The notes beneath the pieces were generated by a model. The model did no database searches, had not been told where the DNA came from, and saw nothing but the letters and a program-made list of their open reading frames with translations. A program made the translations under genes and the position numbers. A stretch of 64,000 nucleotides of DNA. Origin: Devosia algicola (GTDB lineage Bacteria; Pseudomonadota; Alphaproteobacteria; Rhizobiales; Devosiaceae). Shown here piece by piece: positions 57,355 to 64,000 of the stretch (position 1 is the first letter of the stretch; every line of letters begins with the position of its first letter). The stretch lies in NCBI RefSeq assembly GCF_028816455.1, contig NZ_CP118246.1:1426001-1490000 (forward strand), read 5' to 3'.

Positions 57355-58314
57355 ATGAACGACACACCCGTCCGCCCGCACTACCCCGACATCACCAACC
57401 CCATGCGGCGAGCGCTGCAGGAAAACCGCGCCAAAATTGGCATCTGGTCGCAGCTGAACTCGACCAACGCCATAGAGGGGCTGGTCTGGGCGGGGTTTGA
57501 TTGGCTGCTGATCGATTGCGAGCACGCCCCTATCGAGTTGAACGATGTCATTTCCCACCTTCGGGTGCTCGACGCCTCACCTACCATTCCGATTGTACGC
57601 CTGACCCTCAACAACGAACTTTTGCTCAAACGCCACCTCGATGCAGGTGTCCGAAGCTTTATGCTGCCGTTTGTCCAAAATGCCGAGGAAGCCAAGTCAG
57701 CGGTCGATGCCATGCATTATCCACCCAGGGGCAAGCGCGGCATGGCGGGCATGCACCGCGCCAACCGATATGGCGCCGTGCCCGACTATTTCGCCAAGGC
57801 TTCCGAGAGCCTGTTTCTGATCGTACAGATCGAAACCGGTGAAGCCCTGGATAGGCTTGAAGAAATTCTGGCTGTCGATGGTGTCGACGCGGTGTTTTTC
57901 GGCCCGACCGACTTGTCCGCCAGTCTTGGCTTCCCGGGACAGGGCGGCACCGAAAAATTTACCAAAATTGTCAGTGCAGCGCTGGAGCGGGTACGCAAGA
58001 CCGATAAATTTGCGGGCACGCTGGCGCTGTCCCCGGCTCAAGCCAACAGCTTTCTGGAGGCCGGCTTCGACTTTGTTTCGGTTATCAGCGACTGCGCCCT
58101 GCTGTTCGGCAACGCCCGCCAAACGGCGGCGAGGCTACCGTCAGCGCTAACATCTGGCGACCTGTCACTATTGCAACGCCGCAGATCGTTCGCGTCGACA
58201 TTGTCGCGGCAATTGCCATACCGGGCATGTGACTACCGACCGAGATTGTGTCATCGCGCCAGCGGGTCGCCAACATCGGTTTGCCATTCGATCAGCGCAG
58301 CACTCAGGCGCTGA
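57355..58314 (+). CDS. HpcH/HpaI family class II pyruvate aldolase
   Basis: A metal-dependent aldolase for 2-keto-3-deoxy acids. Marks: 'LLIDCEHAPIELNDVI' (catalytic His), 'LIVQIETGEALDRLEEI' (metal Glu), 'VFFGPTDLSASLGFPG' (metal Asp) and 'HRANRYG'. The family part ends near residue 265 ('ALLFGNARQTAARLPSAL'). The last 50 residues are Arg/Ser-rich, unlike the family, and overlap the 3' end of the convergent sulfatase by 64 bases, so the true end is probably earlier and a stop may be masked by an indel. It is the natural aldolase for the fuconate branch (inference). Confidence 0.88.
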   Translation: MNDTPVRPHYPDITNPMRRALQENRAKIGIWSQLNSTNAIEGLVWAGFDWLLIDCEHAPIELNDVISHLRVLDASPTIPIVRLTLNNELLLKRHLDAGVRSFMLPFVQNAEEAKSAVDAMHYPPRGKRGMAGMHRANRYGAVPDYFAKASESLFLIVQIETGEALDRLEEILAVDGVDAVFFGPTDLSASLGFPGQGGTEKFTKIVSAALERVRKTDKFAGTLALSPAQANSFLEAGFDFVSVISDCALLFGNARQTAARLPSALTSGDLSLLQRRRSFASTLSRQLPYRACDYRPRLCHRASGSPTSVCHSISAALRR

Positions 58315-59617
58315 TGGACCTCGTTCATTGCTGGCACGAACGCCAGATTTGTGGTTTCGCCGGGATCAGATTTAAGGTCAAAAAGTTGGTCTAGGGCCGC
58401 CCCTGCGCTTGGCGTCGGTAACTCGGGCAGGCTCGTCATCGCTATGGTCGCCCTGTTCATAATAGCGGATCAGCTTGTAACGCTCATCGCGAACCATACG
58501 CTGCCCCATGCGATAGGCGGCGCCAAAACGCTGCCTTGGCGCCGCGCCATCACCATTGATTATTGGTAACAAGCTGACCCCTTCAGAATTTTCCTCAACC
58601 GGCACCCCTGCCAAGTCAAGAACGGTCGCGCGCGTATCCGCGTGCCACACCAGAGGCGACAATCTCTGTCCACCCTTGATCCCCCGACCAGCAATTATCA
58701 GCGGAATATTGAGGCTGTGCTCATATAGGTTTTGCTTGCCCATAAGCCCGTGTTGGCCCAGTGCCAACCCATGGTCCGCCGTGTAAACAACCACGCAATC
58801 ATCAAGCAGACCGGCGCGGTCTGCCGTCACCAGAATATTGCCGATGGCATCGTCGAGATGCGCGATCATCCCGTAATAATCCGCCAGATGCTGGCGTATC
58901 GCTTCCGGCGTCCTTGGCATTGTCTCAAGCAGGCTCGTCGCGCACCACGGACTCGCCATTGTCGAAGGGATGAATGGGCAGGAAATTATCAGGTAGTGAA
59001 ACGATTGCCGGATCGACTTTGAACCGGTCTGGCGGCGTGCGCGGATCATGTGGCGCGGTAAATGCGACATAAAGACAGAACGGTTCCTCGCTACCAACGC
59101 TTTCAAGGAACGTTTTCGCCGATTGTTCGAACAGATCAGTAGACAGTCCTGTCTCCAGCCGCGGTTTGGTTGTCGCATAGGCACCATCAGGATCAAAATC
59201 GTGCAGCGGCACCTTGTCATGGTCGCTCATGCCGCCAAAAAACAGCCTCTCACCGGAGGAAAATGACCGCTCGAATGCGCCAAAGTCGTTGTGCCATTTG
59301 CCGATCGCATGTGTTCTGTAACCCGTCTCCCGAAGCCGTTGCGGGAAGGTATCAAACGTCTCCGGGATCCCGATCGCGGGCTCATCGGCGCTGCCGCCGC
59401 CAAGCGCAAATATGTTACGCCCCGACATCAGGGATGCACGGCTGGGCACACAAACCGCCGGGTGCAGGCTGCCCTGACAATGCGCATTGTCAAATACGGC
59501 ACCCGATTTTGCCAATCGATCCAGATTGGGTGATTGAACCTCGGGGCAGTTAATACCAATCGATTCAAATCGATGGTCATCAGCAATGATGAAAATGAAG
59601 TTTGGGCGGCGTGACAT
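58251..59617 (-). CDS. Sulfatase, cytoplasmic, two frameshifts
   Basis: About 455 residues after correction. Formylglycine Cys56 lies in 'CVPSRASLMSG', the canonical form; metal ligands Asp13-Asp14 ('FIIADDHRFESIG') and 'VYTADHGLALGQHGLMGK'. Breaks at 58931-58936 (GACGAGCCTGC; GAGCTG gives 'VVRDELLETMPRTPEAI') and 58429-58434 (GACGAGCCTGC; GAGCTG gives 'DDELPELPTPSAGAALDQ' then 'LFDLKSDPGETTNLA', the usual sulfatase ending). No signal peptide is seen. Confidence 0.9.
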
Positions 59618-59721
59618 GCGCTCTCTCAGGTTGCATCAATAGGAAAACGCCGGATTGCCCCTAATGCCGGGCATCGCGCGACAGAACCTATGAAATTTTC
59701 AGCAATATTCCAAAATTTATG

Positions 59722-59735
59722 ACTGATTGATCAGT
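59722..59735. promoter_or_regulatory. Palindrome upstream of the sulfatase gene
   Basis: ACTGAT, 2 bases, ATCAGT: a perfect 14-base inverted repeat in the 157-base gap between the aldo/keto reductase stop and the sulfatase start at 59617. Its place fits an operator for the sulfatase promoter; the binding protein is unknown. Confidence 0.35.
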
Positions 59736-59774
59736 GAGTTTCAACTAATTTATTAGATGGCACCGCCGATACTC

Positions 59775-60812
59775 TCACTGAAGCGTCAGACCCGCGTCGA
59801 TAAGGCCAACCGACTGCAAGTCGGCAAAGAGCGCGTCCGGTACGTTCTGCGTGAAGGCGGCAACACACTCACCAACTTCTTCCGCCGTGCGCATGCCGGG
59901 CACAATAGTGGCAACCGCCGGGTGCAACAGCGGAAACTGCAATGCCGCCGCCGCCATGCTTACCCCATGATCCGCACAAACGCGCCTGATGGCACGAACT
60001 CTGTCCAGTACCTCCTGATCGGGCTTTTTATACATGTAAAAGGCCTTTGCCGGCTCCTTGGCGACCAGCAGACCGGAGGCGAAGGGACTGCCAAGCAGAA
60101 TCCTTATATTTCGGTTCTGGCAATAGGGCAGGAAGCTTGCGGTAGCGCCTTGATCCAACAGGTTGAAGTGCCCAGCCATCATGAAGCAATCGAAATCGCC
60201 GGCACGCGCAAACCGCTCGCACATTGCCAACGAGTTGTTGCCGACGCCAATTGCCTTGATCGTACCCTCACGGCGCAATTGCTCCAGTGCCCGATAGCCT
60301 TCGGCCATGCATTGGCTGAACAATGCCTCAAGCGCTTCAGGCTCGTGATTGTTGGGATCAATGTTATGGATATGCAATATGTCGATCGACGCCAGCCCCA
60401 GTCGCTGCATACTGTCTTCGACTGAGCGCATGACGCCATCATAGCTATAATCGTTGGTCAGCGAAAACGGTAACGGGTCTTCAAATATCCCCGCCATGGG
60501 ATCTGCCTTTAGCGCCTTGTCGGGCGCCGGCACCAGGCGTCTGCCGACCTTGGTTGACAGCACAAAACTATTTCGTGCCACCTCACGCAATACAGCGCCC
60601 AACCGATGCTCGGCCAGCCCATGGCCATATAGGGGCGCGACGTCAAAATATCTGATACCCAGATCATATGCGCAGGTAATTGCTGCGGCAGCTTCGGAAT
60701 CGCTTAGCTTGGTCGGATAATTCCCCAATGGCACGCCGCCATAGGCGAGACGGGAAACCCGCAGGCCGGCCTTACCGATAGAAGCCGCTGAATCCTGAAT
60801 GCCTAATGCCAT
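59775..60812 (-). CDS. Aldo/keto reductase, likely L-fucose (D-threo-aldose) dehydrogenase
   Basis: A 345-residue AKR. Catalytic residues can be seen: Asp and Tyr in 'YFDVAPLYGHGLAE', Lys in 'LSTKVGRR' and His in 'LHIHNIDPNNHE'. The C-terminal 'LLHPAVATIVPGMRTAEEV' is typical of the sugar-dehydrogenase branch (D-threo-aldose 1-dehydrogenase, L-fucose dehydrogenase). It would oxidise free L-fucose to the 1,5-lactone. The gene follows the lactonase-like amidohydrolase by 2 bases, which is the next enzyme of that route. Confidence 0.87.
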   Translation of the reverse strand: MALGIQDSAASIGKAGLRVSRLAYGGVPLGNYPTKLSDSEAAAAITCAYDLGIRYFDVAPLYGHGLAEHRLGAVLREVARNSFVLSTKVGRRLVPAPDKALKADPMAGIFEDPLPFSLTNDYSYDGVMRSVEDSMQRLGLASIDILHIHNIDPNNHEPEALEALFSQCMAEGYRALEQLRREGTIKAIGVGNNSLAMCERFARAGDFDCFMMAGHFNLLDQGATASFLPYCQNRNIRILLGSPFASGLLVAKEPAKAFYMYKKPDQEVLDRVRAIRRVCADHGVSMAAAALQFPLLHPAVATIVPGMRTAEEVGECVAAFTQNVPDALFADLQSVGLIDAGLTLQ

Positions 60813-60814
60813 AA

Positions 60815-61759
60815 TTAGGTCCTTGGTGTTGTAATCGGGTCGGAAATATCTAGTCGATAGACCCGCGCAGCCGTCTTTCGAAAAACCGCATCGAGTGCAG
60901 CATCGCCCTGTTCACCGACGATTTGTCCGTATCCCGCCAACAGTTTAGGATAGCTAGAGAACAGACCGTCGACCGGAAAATTGCTGCCAAACATCACCCG
61001 ATCAGCCCCGAAGCACATCAACAGGAACTCGACGAACGGCCGCAGACTGGCAATACTCCAGCGCCAATCGGTCATTGGCAGTCCCGACAATTTCGCCGTA
61101 ACATTGTGGCGTTTGGCCAAAGCGCGAATACCGCGCCGCCACGCGTCCACGCCCGAAGCACTTCGATCCAGCGGCAATCCGGCATGGGTCAATATGATCG
61201 ACAAATCCGGAAACGCATCGGCCATGTCCGCTGCCGCGGCCATTATTGGCTGTGGCGCCTGCAAGTCAAAGCTCAGACCGCGCTCCATTACCGCGCTCAT
61301 CCCACGCCGGAATCCATCGTCGGCCAACAGCGCCGCCCCCGACGGCGCGGTAGCCCGCCCGGTCATCACCCGCACCCCGCGAAAACGTGGCGAGCGCATA
61401 TGAGTATCAAGGGTTGTTTCAACGCCCTTATCAGTCAGATCGGCATAACCAACGATGGCTGATGGCACACCATGGCGATCGGCGTGCTGGTCCAGCCAAG
61501 CAGTTTCGCCCGCACTGTCGTTGAACCCGTCCCAATGAGCTTCGATGTGAACCGAGGCCAGCAACCGGATGGGTCCCAGATCGGCCAGATAGTCCGGACC
61601 ACAATAGCTACGTCTGATCGCCTCATAGTCGCCAAAATGCGCATCGACCAGCCGGTCCTGCAACCACGGATAGCGGTTGGCATCCAAATCCCACAAATGG
61701 TGATGGCTATCCACCAGGGGGCCGATACGCGCAATGATGTCGGCCTGCGCGTCAACCAT
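60815..61759 (-). CDS. Amidohydrolase-2 family lactonase, likely L-fuconolactonase
   Basis: A 314-residue TIM-barrel protein of the amidohydrolase-2 group. Metal marks: 'LVDSHHHLWDLDANRYPWL' (His-x-His), 'ASVHIEAHWD', 'ILTHAGLPLD' and 'VMFGSNFPVDGL' (catalytic Asp). Sugar-lactonases such as L-fucono-1,5-lactonase share this opening. It would hydrolyse the lactone from the aldo/keto reductase to the acid used by FucD. It is 33 bases after the sulfatase gene at 61793. Confidence 0.87.
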   Translation of the reverse strand: MVDAQADIIARIGPLVDSHHHLWDLDANRYPWLQDRLVDAHFGDYEAIRRSYCGPDYLADLGPIRLLASVHIEAHWDGFNDSAGETAWLDQHADRHGVPSAIVGYADLTDKGVETTLDTHMRSPRFRGVRVMTGRATAPSGAALLADDGFRRGMSAVMERGLSFDLQAPQPIMAAAADMADAFPDLSIILTHAGLPLDRSASGVDAWRRGIRALAKRHNVTAKLSGLPMTDWRWSIASLRPFVEFLLMCFGADRVMFGSNFPVDGLFSSYPKLLAGYGQIVGEQGDAALDAVFRKTAARVYRLDISDPITTPRT

Positions 61760-61792
61760 GCATGTGCCCCACTACCTTGACCATGAGCGCAG

Positions 61793-63226
61793 CTACCTGC
61801 CGGCTCGCACTCGAACGCCGGGCGGCGGCGAAAATCCATAATCCTCTCGCGCCAATATCGCGGCCTCGCCGCCCAGCGCATCAATGCGTCGCCGCTGTTC
61901 GGCCAAAGCATCGAGATGCACGGCGTCGGGGTCGAGTCGCGACTGCAGCATGGCCAGACATTGTTTGACCTGATCGGCATGTGCCGGATCATCGGCCAAA
62001 TTCTGCAACTCCTCAGGGTCAGACTCAAGATCGAACAATTGGGCATCATAAAGCGCATAATGGACATATTTCCATTTACCCCAGCGCAGCATATAGGCGC
62101 CGCTACGCGAACCCGTGCCGTGATATTCCGAAATCACCGAAACATCATCATCGCTGAACAGATCGACCTCGCCAAAACCCTGGGAACTGCACCCCGTCGC
62201 GTCGAGAATAAACCGCGACACATCGATCAGCGAGCGCGGCTGTTCGCGTACAGCACCCGCTTCTATATCAGGCCCACACACGATGAGCGGAATGCCCACT
62301 GACTCTTCATAAAGTGTGCTCTTGCCCCACAACCCGCGCGCGCCCAGATTGTCACCATGATCACTGGTATAAACAATGCGCGTCTGCTCGCTGAGCCCCG
62401 ACGCAGCAAGCGATTTGATGACCTCACCGACCTGATGATCCACAAAGCTGCAAAGCCCCATATAGCCAGCAATTGCCCGTTTGACGTCAGCGTCGGTCTT
62501 GAAAAAGCGATCATAGGCAAATACCGACTGGTAGTCGTTCAGATACGGGTGCTGCGGACGCTGATCGTTAGGATATTGCTTCGGCATGTCGATCTGCGTC
62601 TGATCGTAGCGATAATAAAACTCCGGCGGAGCCGTCAACGGGAAGTGCGGCGCCACCAGCGACACGAATAGAACCCATGGCTTGTCGGTTATTTGTGGCG
62701 CTGTTTCGCGCAGCCAAATCTGCGCCCTCGCCGAAATGTCTCGATCATAATTTGTGTAAACCGACTCGCCGGGGCCTGCCATGTCGGCCATCTTGTTAGC
62801 CGCGCCGCGCTCAATGTTACGATCCCGGATCAGCCCCAACACATCACCTTGGCCATCAACGATGTTCATCGGCATTTCTGAGTGCGAAAACCCGTTGTCA
62901 TCGCCCTCCGCCCCGCGAAAATGCAGTTTGCCAATGGAGTGCACATGATGCCCCGCATTCCGGAGCCGGTGGTGCCAGCTTTCTTGCTCACCATCATAGG
63001 CGCAGGCATTGCACCACGCCCCAACATCGCGGATTGGCCTGCCGGTCGCGAAAGCCGACCGCGCCGGAACGCAGAGCGGACTGGGTGTATAGGCCGCGGT
63101 AAATCGCGTTCCTCGCGCCGCCAAAGCATCAATATTGGGAGTTTGCACCAACCGGTGGCCGCTTGCGCCCAAATAGTCACGTCGATGCTCGTCCGCCATG
63201 ATGACGATAAGATTTTGCGGTTTCAA
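61793..63226 (-). CDS. Sulfatase, cytoplasmic
   Basis: A 477-residue sulfatase. Formylglycine Cys52 is in 'LCVPARSAFATG'; metal ligands in 'IMADEHRRDYLGASG' (Asp-Glu) and 'VYTSDHGDNLGARGLWGK'. The end 'DAQLFDLESDPEELQNLA' is usual. The frame opens at GTG 63253, but GGAGGG followed after 7 bases by TTG 63226 is the better start and gives 'MKPQNLIVIMADEH'. No signal peptide. First gene of the sulfatase / lactonase / aldo-keto reductase run, divergent from the LysR gene. Confidence 0.92.
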   Translation of the reverse strand: MKPQNLIVIMADEHRRDYLGASGHRLVQTPNIDALAARGTRFTAAYTPSPLCVPARSAFATGRPIRDVGAWCNACAYDGEQESWHHRLRNAGHHVHSIGKLHFRGAEGDDNGFSHSEMPMNIVDGQGDVLGLIRDRNIERGAANKMADMAGPGESVYTNYDRDISARAQIWLRETAPQITDKPWVLFVSLVAPHFPLTAPPEFYYRYDQTQIDMPKQYPNDQRPQHPYLNDYQSVFAYDRFFKTDADVKRAIAGYMGLCSFVDHQVGEVIKSLAASGLSEQTRIVYTSDHGDNLGARGLWGKSTLYEESVGIPLIVCGPDIEAGAVREQPRSLIDVSRFILDATGCSSQGFGEVDLFSDDDVSVISEYHGTGSRSGAYMLRWGKWKYVHYALYDAQLFDLESDPEELQNLADDPAHADQVKQCLAMLQSRLDPDAVHLDALAEQRRRIDALGGEAAILAREDYGFSPPPGVRVRAGR

Positions 63227-63363
63227 TAAATTGCCCTCCACACCGGCCGACACAACGCGCTTTGCACCGGTGCATAGTACATCTCACCCAATAAATACCG
63301 CCAATATTCATTTCATGATGCTATTATACCGTATCGATATCAATCGAGCGTGAGCTTCCGACC

Positions 63364-64000
63364 ATGGAAATGCACCAGATCCGGTACTTTATCGCCGTTG
63401 CCGAGGAGTTACATTTCAGCCGGGCGGCACAGCGCGAGCATGTCTCGCAACCCCCGCTCAGTTTGCAAATCAAGAAACTGGAAGATGAGTTGGGTGTCGT
63501 CCTGTTTGAGCGCACCAAGCGGCACGTCAAACTGAGTGAGGCCGGCGCCGCATTCCTGCCTGCCGCGAGAGCCATCCTTGAAAGCGCCAAGGTCGGGCGC
63601 CTCGCCGCCGAGCGGGCCCATCGCGGCGAAACCGGACGGACAAGCATTGGGTTTGTCCATTCCGCCTCAATTAGCTATTTGCCAAAGCTTATCGGCCCAT
63701 TTCGCCAGAAATTTCCTCAAACAGGGATCGAATTTCACGAGATGAGCGTCAGCGAGCAGATCGACGCACTGGCCATTGGCGCCATCGACGTGGGCATAGT
63801 GCGACCGCCGGTTCTGGACCCTACGATTGTCAGTTTTTCCGTTCAGCGCGAAGGCTTTTGCGTAGCCGTGCCCATAGCGCACCGGCTCTGCGGCAAAACT
63901 TCGGTCACAATGTCCGACCTGCGCGACGAGAATTTTGTCTTCTATCCCCGGCACCGGTCGCCCGCCTTTTACAATCAGCTGATAAGCCTGTGCGCCAGCG
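63364..64000 (+). CDS. LysR family transcriptional regulator, 5' part
   Basis: Open to the window end; 212 codons are visible. The helix-turn-helix 'LHFSRAAQREHVSQPPLSLQIKKLEDELGV' and the linker helix are followed by the start of the periplasmic-binding-like effector domain ('TSIGFVHSASISYLPKLIG', 'VGIVRPPVLDP'). It is divergent from the sulfatase / amidohydrolase / AKR run with a 137-base gap, the usual LysR layout, so it likely controls that run. Confidence 0.9.
   Translation, partial: MEMHQIRYFIAVAEELHFSRAAQREHVSQPPLSLQIKKLEDELGVVLFERTKRHVKLSEAGAAFLPAARAILESAKVGRLAAERAHRGETGRTSIGFVHSASISYLPKLIGPFRQKFPQTGIEFHEMSVSEQIDALAIGAIDVGIVRPPVLDPTIVSFSVQREGFCVAVPIAHRLCGKTSVTMSDLRDENFVFYPRHRSPAFYNQLISLCAS

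Noticed and set aside
7691..58936. Programmed ribosomal frameshifting at GAGCCT
   Set aside because: The sites fall in unrelated genes at random points, lack a slippery heptamer or following stem, and some lie on the opposite strand orientation to the gene; a DNA-level indel explains them better.
1..64000. CRISPR arrays, tRNA or rRNA genes, insertion sequences, prophage
   Set aside because: No repeat-spacer pattern, cloverleaf, transposase, integrase or phage structural gene was seen on either strand.

Overview
The window (about 57% GC by eye) looks like a chromosomal or megaplasmid catabolic island of an alphaproteobacterium. Gene content (BigR/Blh sulfur operon, several UgpC-type sugar importers, FCD- and UTRA-type GntR regulators, an ENOSF1-type L-fuconate dehydratase) and codon use fit Hyphomicrobiales, Devosia-like, but I cannot place it with certainty. 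No RNA gene, CRISPR array, insertion sequence or origin was recognised.

Layout. 1-8.1 kb: end of a GYD protein, a GntR regulator divergent from an HpcH aldolase / HisD-like dehydrogenase / SDR / hydrolase run, three stand-alone genes (two VOC proteins, a TetR regulator with a clear operator) and a galactonate-dehydratase-type enolase. 8.3-12.6 kb: an RND efflux pair. 13.4-16.8 kb: two more enolase-superfamily genes and a GntR-UTRA regulator. 16.9-20.9 kb: a broken SnoaL-like gene and a BigR-controlled sulfur/persulfide operon. 20.9-33.8 kb: one long minus-strand run holding two complete sugar ABC importers, an enolase gene at each end and an unrecognised 639-residue protein. 34.0-41.4 kb: GntR, L-fuconate dehydratase, another enolase and a third sugar importer. 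41.6-47.2 kb: IclR regulator, rhamnose-type mutarotase, Gfo/Idh dehydrogenase, two MaoC proteins, a CoA-transferase and a solute-binding-fold protein without signal peptide. 47.2-57.0 kb: an Opp/Dpp-type importer, enolase, sulfatase and GntR-UTRA. 57.4-64 kb: second HpcH aldolase, two sulfatases, an amidohydrolase lactonase, an aldo/keto reductase and a LysR regulator cut by the window end.

How it fits together (inference). Eight sugar-acid-dehydratase/racemase genes, four importers, three sulfatases without visible signal peptides, a sugar dehydrogenase, a lactonase and two pyruvate aldolases point to import of (sulfated) deoxy-sugar or uronate oligomers, desulfation in the cytoplasm, oxidation to lactone and acid, dehydration and aldol cleavage. 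L-Fucose is the best supported sugar.

Sequence quality or a real oddity. At least 18 breaks in 15 genes share one signature: where the protein family demands GAGCT the sequence reads GAGCCT (or AGGCTC on the other strand), one extra base each time. Six more indels lie elsewhere (three in C5 or G6 runs) and two stop codons are TGG changed within GGCC. Many other GAGCT sites are read normally. Modification-dependent basecalling error is the simplest explanation, so broken genes below are annotated as intact spans with a marked frameshift.
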